Assembly (NCBI RefSeq): GCF_936916975.1
Contig: NZ_CAKZGO010000003.1
Span: 186,001-250,000, forward strand
Origin: an uncultured Dongia sp.
Lineage (GTDB): Bacteria; Pseudomonadota; Alphaproteobacteria; Dongiales; Dongiaceae
Direction of reading: 5' to 3'
Length of the DNA stretch: 64,000 bases
This document shows, one piece after another, positions 1-7,005 of the stretch. The notes under the pieces were generated by a model, which had not been told where the DNA came from, did not search any database, and saw nothing but the letters and a program-made list of their open reading frames with translations. The position numbers and the translations under genes are program-made. Position 1 is the stretch's first letter. Each line of letters begins with the position of its first letter.

Positions 1-53
1 ACATCGGCAAGGGCAAAGAGCGGATCGAGATCCATCTGGGGACCTCGGCCTGA
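1..53 (+). CDS. 3' end of an unidentified gene
   Basis: An open frame enters from the left edge and stops with TGA at 51-53. The visible C-terminus is only about 16 residues, basic then hydrophobic (IGKGKERIEIHLGTSA). This is too short to assign a family. Reading it as coding rests only on the open frame and an imperfect hairpin just downstream. Confidence 0.35.
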   Translation, partial: IGKGKERIEIHLGTSA

Positions 54-68
54 CATCGCGATGAATAG

Positions 69-86
69 CTGGGCAGCCCTGCCCAG
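69..86 (+). terminator. possible terminator hairpin
   Basis: CTGGGCAG and CTGCCCAG form an 8-bp inverted repeat with a 2-base loop, 15 bases after the stop codon of the leftmost gene. No T-run follows, so it is a weak intrinsic terminator at best. The rest of 87-259 is the leader of the binding-protein gene; no convincing -35/-10 pair was found there. Confidence 0.3.
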
Positions 87-259
87 GATTCCGGCAATCC
101 CAACCTCCGCGAGGAAAGATCGCGACCTTCCCTGCCCAACGGGTCAAGAATTTCATTGCAGATTTGTGATCGCGGTATAGCCTAGCGGGCGAAAAGGACG
201 CGGGGCAAGGCGTCCGGGGATGCAAAAAACACGTCAAATCACCAACCAGGAGGCTCTCG

Positions 260-1819
260 ATGAATATGCTTCTTAAGGCCGGCGTTGCCGGTCTTGCACT
301 GGTCATGGCCAGCGGCTTTGCCGCCGACGCCAAGACCCCCAAGGACACGCTGGTCATGGCCTGGGTCTTCGACGACATCATTTCGCTGGATCCGGCGGAA
401 ATCTACGAGTTCTCCAGCTCGGAATATATGGCCAACACCTATGACCGCCTGATCGTGCAGGACCTCGACAACCCTGGCGCCGTGAAGATGCAGGCCGCCG
501 AGAGCTGGTCCGCCTCCGATGACGGCAAGGTCATCACTTTCAAGATCCGCCCGGGCATCAAGTTCGCATCGGGTAATGAAATGACCGCCGAGGACGCCGA
601 ATTCTCGATCGAGCGCTACGTGATCCTGGACAAGAACCCGGCCTTCATCCTGAACCAGTTCGGTCTCAAGAAAGAGACCGTCAAGGACATGGTCCGCGTG
701 AAGGATGCCTCGACCCTCGAGGTCGAACTCGATGCGCCCTACGCGCCGAGCTTTTTTCTGAACTGCCTGTCCTTCACCTCGGCGGTCGTCGACAAGAAGG
801 AAGTCATGTCGCATGAGGCCAACGGGGATCTCGGCTATGACTGGCTGCGCACTAATTATGCGGGTTCCGGCCCGTTCGTGCTGAAGGGCTGGAAGCCCAA
901 TGAATCGCTGGTGATGGAAGCCAACGAATCCTATTGGGGCGGTGCGCCGAAGATCAAGCGCGTACTGGCGAAGAACGTGCTCGAAAGTGCCACCCAGCAG
1001 CTGCTGCTGCAAAAGGGCGATGTCGACATGGCACGCAACCTGACCAACGACCAGCTGACCGCCATTGCCGGCGACAAGAACATCACGGTTGCCGCGACGC
1101 CGAAGGCGACGCTCTGGTATATGGGTCTCAATACTACGAACCCGAATCTTGCCAAGCCGGAAGTCCGCCAGGCGATGAAGTATCTGGTCGACTATGACGG
1201 CCTTGCCAAGACCTCGTTCAAGAGCATCGGCATCAAGCACCAGACCTTCCTGCCGGAAGGCCAGCTCGGCGCCGATAACGAAACGCCGTTCACCCTGAAT
1301 GTCGAAAAGGCCAAGGAGTTGCTGGCCCAGGCCGGCCTGCCGGATGGCTTCAACATCACCATGGACACCACCAACAAGACCGAGACCCGCCTGCTCTCCG
1401 CCTCGATCCAGAACACCATGGCCAAGGCCGGCATCAACGTCATCATCAAGCTCGCCGACAACAAGACGACGCTGACCAAGTATCGCGCCAGCCAGCACGA
1501 CATCTATATCGGCCAGTGGGGCTCGGATTATCAGGATCCGCATTCCAACGCCGAAGGCTATCTGATGGCGCCGCTCGCCAAGCGCAATGTCTGGCAGCTG
1601 CCGGAGAATGAAACCGCCGTTCTCGCCGCCCGCGACGAGAAGGACAACACCAAGCGTGCCGCGATGTATATGGACCTGCAGAAGAAGGCGCTGGAAACCA
1701 GCCCCTACATCATCATGTTCCAGCAGATCGAAACTGCGGCCATTCTCAACAACGTGAAGGGCTTCGTCATCGGCCCGACCTTCGATCTCAATCTCTATGC
1801 GAATGTGACCAAGGAATAA
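260..1819 (+). CDS. ABC transporter substrate-binding protein, family 5 (DppA/OppA-like)
   Basis: Periplasmic solute-binding protein of a dipeptide/oligopeptide/nickel-type ABC importer, 519 aa, normal for SBP family 5. The first 24 or so residues are a Sec signal peptide (Lys near the N-terminus, hydrophobic core, AADAK-type cleavage region). The mature start continues into the family's 'ISLDPAEIYEFSSSEY..TYDRL' pattern, and 'FKIRPGIKFASGNEMTAEDAEFSIERY' is the usual SBP_bac_5 block. The start ATG has a strong AGGAGG at 248-253. It is first in a five-gene operon with two permeases and two ATPases, so it sets the system's specificity. The substrate cannot be read from sequence; peptides, opines or amino-acid derivatives are possible. 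Confidence 0.93.
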   Translation: MNMLLKAGVAGLALVMASGFAADAKTPKDTLVMAWVFDDIISLDPAEIYEFSSSEYMANTYDRLIVQDLDNPGAVKMQAAESWSASDDGKVITFKIRPGIKFASGNEMTAEDAEFSIERYVILDKNPAFILNQFGLKKETVKDMVRVKDASTLEVELDAPYAPSFFLNCLSFTSAVVDKKEVMSHEANGDLGYDWLRTNYAGSGPFVLKGWKPNESLVMEANESYWGGAPKIKRVLAKNVLESATQQLLLQKGDVDMARNLTNDQLTAIAGDKNITVAATPKATLWYMGLNTTNPNLAKPEVRQAMKYLVDYDGLAKTSFKSIGIKHQTFLPEGQLGADNETPFTLNVEKAKELLAQAGLPDGFNITMDTTNKTETRLLSASIQNTMAKAGINVIIKLADNKTTLTKYRASQHDIYIGQWGSDYQDPHSNAEGYLMAPLAKRNVWQLPENETAVLAARDEKDNTKRAAMYMDLQKKALETSPYIIMFQQIETAAILNNVKGFVIGPTFDLNLYANVTKE

Positions 1820-1850
1820 GACGTCGCTCATGCGGCATCTTTCCACGCTT

Positions 1851-1929
1851 CCCCTCTCCCAACTCGGGGGAGGGGAATATCTTACGACAGAGTATTTTCG
1901 TCATGCCCGGGTCAAGCCTGGGCATGACG
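1851..1929. repeat. two hairpin repeats between binding protein and permease genes
   Basis: 1851-1875 is an imperfect inverted repeat of C-rich and G-rich arms (CCCCTCTCCC / GGGGGAGGGG). 1899-1929 is a second one with CGTCATGCCC and GGGCATGACG arms around GGTCAAGCCT. The second type recurs at 20199-20277, so it is a dispersed REP-like element. Lying inside an operon just after the binding-protein gene, these hairpins may protect the upstream mRNA and lower expression of the membrane genes, as REP elements do in other transporter operons. That role is inferred. Confidence 0.65.
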
Positions 1930-1951
1930 TGTTTTTATGGCGTGCTCTCCC

Positions 1952-2974
1952 ATGCTGATCAAATCACGCCGTCTGCGCGGCTTGCTGAACTCCCTCGGCT
2001 CGGTGGCCGTCACTTTGTTCGGCCTGCTGCTTGTCACCTTCGTCATCAGCCGCATGTTGCCGGCGGACCCCGTGCTCGCCATCGTCGGCGACCATGCGAC
2101 CGATGAATATGTCGAGCGCGTGCGCGAACAACTCGGCCTCAACAAGCCGATCCTGGTGCAGTTCTGGATCTATCTCACCAACGTCGTCCAGGGTGACCTC
2201 GGCCAATCGATCCGCACCAGCCAGCCCATCGCCCAGGAACTGTTGACCGTCTTCCCGGCCACCCTTGAATTGGCGACGCTGGGCACGCTGATTGGCGTGG
2301 TCTTCGGCATTCCGCTTGGCGTCCTCGCCGCGGTGCGCAAGGACACGCTGATCGATCATATCGTGCGCTTCTTCGGCCTGGTCGGCTACTCGGTGCCGAT
2401 CTTCTGGCTGGGCTTGATGGGTCTTCTCGTCTTCTACGCCAAGCTCGACTGGCTGCCCGGACCAGGGCGCCTCGATTTCGGCTACGAGGACATGGTGACG
2501 CCGGTCACCGGCCTCATGACCGTCGACACACTCATTGCCGGCGACATGGATCTCTTCAAGAATGCGCTGGGCCACCTCATCCTGCCGGCGAGTCTGCTCG
2601 GCTATTACAGCCTCGCCTATATCAGCCGCATGACTCGATCCCTGATGCTGGGTCAGCTATCCCAGGAGTACATCCTGACAGCGCGCGTGAAGGGCGTCAG
2701 CGAATCTCGCATCATCTGGAAGCACGCCATGGGCAATGTGCTGGTGCCGCTCATCACCGTCATCGCGCTCTCCTACGGCAATCTGCTGGAGGGTTCCGTC
2801 CTCACCGAGGCCGTATTTGCCTGGCGCGGCCTTGGCCTCTACATCACCGACGCCATCTTCGGCCAGGACATGCCGGCCGTCATGGGTGGCACCATCGTGG
2901 TGGGCGCCGTCTTCATTGTGATCAACATGCTGACCGACGTGGCCTATCGGCTGCTCGATCCGCGCGCCCAGTGA
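1952..2974 (+). CDS. ABC transporter permease, DppB-like
   Basis: Inner-membrane permease of the same importer, about 340 aa, normal for DppB. The N-terminal helix is followed by the family motif 'RMLPADPVLAIVGDHAT', then 'LGLNKPILVQFWIYL', and a C-terminal EAA-type loop around 'YISRMTRSLMLGQLSQEYILTARVKGVSE' that contacts the ATPases. ATG at 1952 was chosen because it sits just before the basic stretch and first membrane helix. ATG at 1937 is in frame and equally possible; neither has a clear ribosome site. It is separated from the binding-protein gene by the REP-like hairpins. Confidence 0.93.
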   Translation: MLIKSRRLRGLLNSLGSVAVTLFGLLLVTFVISRMLPADPVLAIVGDHATDEYVERVREQLGLNKPILVQFWIYLTNVVQGDLGQSIRTSQPIAQELLTVFPATLELATLGTLIGVVFGIPLGVLAAVRKDTLIDHIVRFFGLVGYSVPIFWLGLMGLLVFYAKLDWLPGPGRLDFGYEDMVTPVTGLMTVDTLIAGDMDLFKNALGHLILPASLLGYYSLAYISRMTRSLMLGQLSQEYILTARVKGVSESRIIWKHAMGNVLVPLITVIALSYGNLLEGSVLTEAVFAWRGLGLYITDAIFGQDMPAVMGGTIVVGAVFIVINMLTDVAYRLLDPRAQ

Positions 2975-3001
2975 CGGACGCCCAGTGAAGGACGCACAAT
3001 T

Positions 3002-3904
3002 ATGATCTCCGCACCCTTCCGCAACTGGCTCCTCAGCGACACGCCAGATTCGCGATTCCAGGCGCGCATGGGCCGCTTCTATCTCGGCTGGCTGACCTTC
3101 GCCAAGAATCCGCTGGCGCTGCTGGGGCTCATCATCCTCGTGTTGCTGATCGTCATGGCGATTTTTGCTCCCTGGATCTCGCCGCATAATCCGCTCTCCG
3201 GCGAGCTCGAAGACCGGCTGTTGCCGCCATCGGGGAAGTTCTTCCTCGGCACTGACGAGAACGGCCGCGACATCTTCAGCCGCATCGTCTTCGGCGCGCG
3301 CACCACGCTCTACATCATCGGCCTGGTCGCGGTGACCGCGGCACCGATCGGCCTCCTCATCGGCACCACCGCAGGCTATGTCGGCGGCTGGGTCGAGACG
3401 GCCTTGATGCGCATCACCGATGCCTTCCTCGCCTTTCCGAAACTGATCCTGGCGCTGGCCTTTGCCGCGGCGCTCGGGCCAGGACTGGAGAACGCGGTGC
3501 TCGCCATCGCAATTACATCCTGGCCACCCTATGCGCGCATCGCCCGAGCTGAGACCCTGACTGTCCGCAACAGCGATTATCTCGCCGCGGCGCGTATGAC
3601 CGGCGCCGGCCCGTTCCGCATTCTCTTCGGCCACATCATGCCGATGTGCGTGCCCTCGCTCATCGTGCGAGTCTCGCTCGACATGGCCGGCATCATTTTG
3701 ATCGCCGCCGGTCTCGGCTTCCTGGGGTTGGGTGTTGCACCGCCGCAGCCGGAATGGGGCTCGATGGTCGCGGAAGGCCGTTCGCAGATCCTGGAGCAAT
3801 GGTGGGTGTGCACTTATCCCGGCATCGCTATCTGCATCGTCAGCCTCGGCTTCAACCTCATCGGCGATGGTCTGCGCGATGTTCTCGACCCGCGTGGAAA
3901 ATAA
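3002..3904 (+). CDS. ABC transporter permease, DppC-like
   Basis: Second permease, 300 aa. It has the DppC-type N-terminal helix ('NPLALLGLIILVLLIVMAIFAPWISPHNP'), the 'LGTDENGRDIFSRIVFGARTTLYI' block and the EAA loop 'RAETLTVRNSDYLAAARMTGAGPFRILFGHIMP'. An AAGGA ribosome site lies 9 bases upstream of the ATG. It follows the DppB-like gene by 27 bases and is followed immediately by the ATPase gene. With its partner it forms the membrane channel. Confidence 0.94.
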   Translation: MISAPFRNWLLSDTPDSRFQARMGRFYLGWLTFAKNPLALLGLIILVLLIVMAIFAPWISPHNPLSGELEDRLLPPSGKFFLGTDENGRDIFSRIVFGARTTLYIIGLVAVTAAPIGLLIGTTAGYVGGWVETALMRITDAFLAFPKLILALAFAAALGPGLENAVLAIAITSWPPYARIARAETLTVRNSDYLAAARMTGAGPFRILFGHIMPMCVPSLIVRVSLDMAGIILIAAGLGFLGLGVAPPQPEWGSMVAEGRSQILEQWWVCTYPGIAICIVSLGFNLIGDGLRDVLDPRGK

Positions 3905-3905
3905 G

Positions 3906-4754
3906 ATGACGCAAACACCGATCCTCGACGTCCAGAACCTCAATGTCCGCTTCGACACGCCGAAGGGCGAGTTCCATGCGGTGAAGGATGTCAGCTTCAC
4001 CATGGGCCGCGAGAAGCTCGCCATCGTCGGCGAATCCGGTTCCGGCAAGACCCAAACCGGCCGCGCCATCCTGGGGCTGACGCAGGGCCGCATCACCGCC
4101 GACCGCATGACCTTCCATGGCAGCAATCTGCTGGGCCTCTCGCCCGTGGCGTGGCGCGAGATCCGCGGCCGGCGCATCGCCATGGTGATGCAGGACCCGA
4201 AATATTCGCTCAATCCGGTGATGACCATCGGCGACCAGCTGATCGAGGCCGGTCATCGCCACATTGGAACCATCAGCCCGCGTCAGCGCTCGCTCGAGAT
4301 GCTGGAAGCGGTCAAGATCCGCGATCCCTTGCGTGTGTTCCGCGCCTGGCCGCATGAACTGTCCGGCGGCATGGGACAGCGCGCCATGATCGCCATGATG
4401 CTGATGGCGGAACCGGAAATGCTCATTGCCGACGAACCCACCTCGGCGCTCGACGTCACCGTGCGCCTCCAGGTGCTGGCGATTCTCGACGATCTGGTAA
4501 AGACGCGGAACATGGGCCTCATCTTCATCAGCCATGACCTCAATCTGGTGCGCACTTTCGCGGACCGCGTGCTGATCATGTATGGCGGCCGCGTGGTTGA
4601 GGAATTGCCGGCGCGCGATCTCTATTCGGCAACACATCCCTACACACGAGGTCTGCTCGCCTGCGCCCCGGAAGTCGACAATCCGAAGAAGCGCCTGGCG
4701 ATCCTGAACAGAGATCCGGCCTGGGCCAATCCGCCGCCAAGAGGTGGCAGATGA
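3906..4754 (+). CDS. ABC transporter ATP-binding protein, DppD-like
   Basis: First ATPase of the importer. Translation most likely starts at ATG 3906, one base after the permease stop, giving about 282 aa. A longer upstream frame exists but only overlaps the permease gene. Walker A is GESGSGKTQ, the signature is LSGGMGQRA, Walker B is MLIADEPTSALD, and the switch His lies in FISHDLN. The C-terminus is shorter than in typical DppD/OppD and keeps only part of the 'TRGLLACAPEVD' oligopeptide-transporter extension. The stop overlaps the next start (ATGA at 4751-4754), suggesting translational coupling. Confidence 0.93.
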   Translation: MTQTPILDVQNLNVRFDTPKGEFHAVKDVSFTMGREKLAIVGESGSGKTQTGRAILGLTQGRITADRMTFHGSNLLGLSPVAWREIRGRRIAMVMQDPKYSLNPVMTIGDQLIEAGHRHIGTISPRQRSLEMLEAVKIRDPLRVFRAWPHELSGGMGQRAMIAMMLMAEPEMLIADEPTSALDVTVRLQVLAILDDLVKTRNMGLIFISHDLNLVRTFADRVLIMYGGRVVEELPARDLYSATHPYTRGLLACAPEVDNPKKRLAILNRDPAWANPPPRGGR

Positions 4755-5524
4755 TCGACATCGACAACCTTTCCGTCGTGTTCGGTGATGGCGAGAACCG
4801 CGTCCTCGCCGTCGACCAGTTCAGCCTGCGCGTCGAGGCTGGGGAGAGTTTCGGCCTGGTCGGTGAATCCGGGTCGGGCAAATCGACTGTGCTGCGCGCC
4901 GTCGCGGGATTGTTAGATACCTGGACCGGCAATATCGCGGTCGATGGCGCCAAGCTCGGCCGCAAGCGCAGCCGCGATTTCTACGCCAAGGTCCAGATGG
5001 TGTTCCAGGACCCGTTCGGCTCGCTGCACCCCAAGCACACGATCGACCGTATCCTCAGCGAACCGCTGATCGTTCACGACCTCGACAACCGCGAGGCCCG
5101 CGTGCGCGATGTGCTGGAGCAGGTACAGCTTGGCCCCAGCTTCCGCTTCCGTTATCCGCATCAATTATCCGGCGGCCAGCGGCAGCGCATCGCCATCGCA
5201 CGCGCGCTCATCCTGAGGCCCCGCATCATTTTGCTGGATGAGCCGACCTCGGCGCTCGACGTCTCGATCCAGGCGGAGATCCTCAACCTGCTCGACGATA
5301 TCCGGACCCAATTGGGGGTCACCTATCTGCTGGTCAGCCACGATCTCGGCGTGGTGGCGCATATGTGCAACCGCTTTGCGGTGATGCGGCAGGGCAAGCT
5401 GATCGAGGTGGCCGAAAGCGCCCATCTTGGTACCGGCGCCCTGTCGCACGCCTATTCGCGGCAGCTATTGCTGGCCAGCAAGGGCTATGACCGCGCTTTG
5501 GTTGATACCTTCGCGGATCTGTGA
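4751..5524 (+). CDS. ABC transporter ATP-binding protein, DppF-like
   Basis: Second ATPase, 257 aa. Walker A is GESGSGKST, signature LSGGQRQRIA, Walker B IILLDEPTSALD, switch region LLVSHDLG. It overlaps the preceding ATPase by 4 bases and is the last gene of the importer operon. At 257 aa it lacks most of the long C-terminal extension seen in many DppF proteins, like its partner. AT-rich DNA follows (5525-5600), then the leader of infA. Confidence 0.93.
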   Translation: MIDIDNLSVVFGDGENRVLAVDQFSLRVEAGESFGLVGESGSGKSTVLRAVAGLLDTWTGNIAVDGAKLGRKRSRDFYAKVQMVFQDPFGSLHPKHTIDRILSEPLIVHDLDNREARVRDVLEQVQLGPSFRFRYPHQLSGGQRQRIAIARALILRPRIILLDEPTSALDVSIQAEILNLLDDIRTQLGVTYLLVSHDLGVVAHMCNRFAVMRQGKLIEVAESAHLGTGALSHAYSRQLLLASKGYDRALVDTFADL

Positions 5525-5711
5525 TTTCCACCAAAAAACATATATTTCATATAGTTAGCTTGTTTTGGCCATAAACGCCGGCCGGCAATGCCTGGAATGA
5601 GCTTGAACGGGTGCCGGACCTGCTTTATTTCATGGCGCCATCTGCAATCATTTCAGCATGATTCCGGTGCCAGAGCCATTCGTGGAGCGCCTGGATGTCG
5701 TGCGGATTGCC

Positions 5712-5747
5712 CCACTGATATCGTTTTTGCCACTGATATCGCTTTTG
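5712..5747 (+). repeat. 18-bp tandem duplication in the infA leader
   Basis: Two adjacent 18-base copies (5712-5729 and 5730-5747) of CCACTGATATCG(T/C)TTTTG differ at one base. They end 10 bases before the infA start codon, inside the leader and close to the ribosome site. The rest of 5525-5711 shows no gene; it is AT-rich just after the ABC operon and may hold the infA promoter. Confidence 0.85.
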
Positions 5748-5757
5748 AAAGAGACCC

Positions 5758-6033
5758 ATGTCGAAAGAAGACGTCATCACATTTGACGGGACCGTCACAG
5801 AGATGCTGCCGGATCTGCGTTACGTGGTGCAGCTCGATAACGGGCACCAGACCCTGGCCTATACCTCGGGCAAGATGCGCAAGAACCGCATCCGCATCCT
5901 GGAAGGCGACCGTGTCACCGTCGAGATGACCCCGTATGACCTCACCAAGGGCCGCATCACCTTCCGTTTCAAGGACGAACGCCCGAACACCGGCGGCGCC
6001 CCACGCCCCGCGCCGTTCAAACGGCGCCACTAA
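5758..6033 (+). CDS. infA: translation initiation factor IF-1
   Basis: S1-like OB-fold protein binding the ribosomal A site during initiation. The 91-aa product shows the IF-1 core: '[22 protein letters not shown]', '[35 protein letters not shown]'. Typical IF-1 is about 72 aa; here a 19-residue basic, Pro-rich tail follows. The tail's last residues are encoded by the first copy of a duplicated hairpin, so the extension may have arisen by that duplication. The core departs from the usual alphaproteobacterial sequence at several places (for example 'HQTLAYTSG'), so it could be a second IF-1 paralogue. A purine-rich AAAGAGA precedes the ATG. Confidence 0.92.
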   Translation: MSKEDVITFDGTVTEMLPDLRYVVQLDNGHQTLAYTSGKMRKNRIRILEGDRVTVEMTPYDLTKGRITFRFKDERPNTGGAPRPAPFKRRH

Positions 6034-6058
6034 CTCCTGCGCCGTTCAAACGGCGCCA
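6010..6058. terminator. duplicated hairpin between convergent genes
   Basis: The 20-base palindromic unit GCGCCGTTCAAACGGCGCCA occurs twice, at 6010-6029 (inside the last codons of infA) and 6039-6058 (ending next to the stop of the convergent LOG gene). Each copy can fold into a GC-rich hairpin. The position between convergent genes fits a bidirectional terminator, though no strong T-run is present. Confidence 0.6.
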
Positions 6059-6931
6059 TTAAGCTTGTTCCGGTAGTCCCGGCCGGCGGCTCATTTTTCC
6101 GGATCGGGCGCTGGCCGGCTTCAATCCCCGCGCCTTGAGGGCATTCCAGGCCTCCGGCCCGGTATCGACGATATCGAAGATCCCGAGATCCGCGGCCTCG
6201 ATAAGGCCGCTGTCGATCATGGCGTCGAAATTGATGACGCTGTTCCAGTAATCCTTGCCGACCAACACGACCGGTGTCGTCGTGACCTTGCGCGTCTGCT
6301 GCAGGGTCAGGATCTCGAACAGCTCGTCCATGGTGCCGAAGCCGCCCGGGAACACGGCGAGCGCCCTGGCCCGCATGGCGAGATGCATCTTGCGCATCGC
6401 GAAGTAATGGAAGCGGAAGGTAAGGTCCGGCGTCGAATAGGCGTTGGGCTCCTGCTCGCCCGGCAGCGTGATGTTGAAACCGATCGACGGTGCCCCCGCC
6501 TCATGGGCGCCGCGATTGGCTGCTTCCATGATGCCGGGCCCGCCGCCGGTCGCGATCACATTGTCGCGCTGGCCATGGACCGGCTTCAAGGCGCCACCCT
6601 CTTCCGAGACCAGCCTGGCAAAGGCACGCGCTTCTTCGTAATAGCGCATCCAGGCGCCCAGCTTCTCCGCCCGCGCCCGCCCTTCCGGTGGCGCCGCCGC
6701 GATCCGCGCCGCCGCCAACTCCGGCGAGGGAATGCGCGCCGAACCGAACACGATGATGGTCGAGCGCACGCCCCAATCCTGCAGGATCATGTCAGCTTTG
6801 TAATACTCCAGTGCAAAGCGCAGCCCGCGCAGTTCCTCGCGATTCGAGATGAAATCGATGTCCTGGGCCGGCAACGCGTAGGAAGGTGCGTTGCGCTGCT
6901 GGGCATTGTCGGGCTTCGGGCTCTCGGTCAT
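6059..6931 (-). CDS. LOG family (TIGR00730-type) Rossmann-fold protein
   Basis: Member of the LOG/lysine-decarboxylase-like family, whose characterised members release free cytokinin bases or cleave nucleoside 5'-monophosphates. Visible motifs are 'VFGSARIP', 'ATGGGPGIMEAANRGAHEAGAPSIG' and the family hallmark 'PGGFGTMDELFE'. About 290 aa if translation starts at ATG 6931; starts at 6955 and 6982 are in frame, but they crowd the divergent gene at 7006. None has a clear ribosome site. The long N-terminal part (about 60 residues before the Rossmann core) matches the larger LOG subgroup. Divergent from the M23/aminotransferase fusion and convergent with infA. Substrate unknown. Confidence 0.88.
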   Translation of the reverse strand: MTESPKPDNAQQRNAPSYALPAQDIDFISNREELRGLRFALEYYKADMILQDWGVRSTIIVFGSARIPSPELAAARIAAAPPEGRARAEKLGAWMRYYEEARAFARLVSEEGGALKPVHGQRDNVIATGGGPGIMEAANRGAHEAGAPSIGFNITLPGEQEPNAYSTPDLTFRFHYFAMRKMHLAMRARALAVFPGGFGTMDELFEILTLQQTRKVTTTPVVLVGKDYWNSVINFDAMIDSGLIEAADLGIFDIVDTGPEAWNALKARGLKPASARSGKMSRRPGLPEQA

Positions 6932-7005
6932 TCGTGATGCTTTCGTCGCAGTCATGCAGGATGGTAAAAGAAGGCGGCTCATCCCCCGTTCGAGAAGAAT
7001 CTGCC

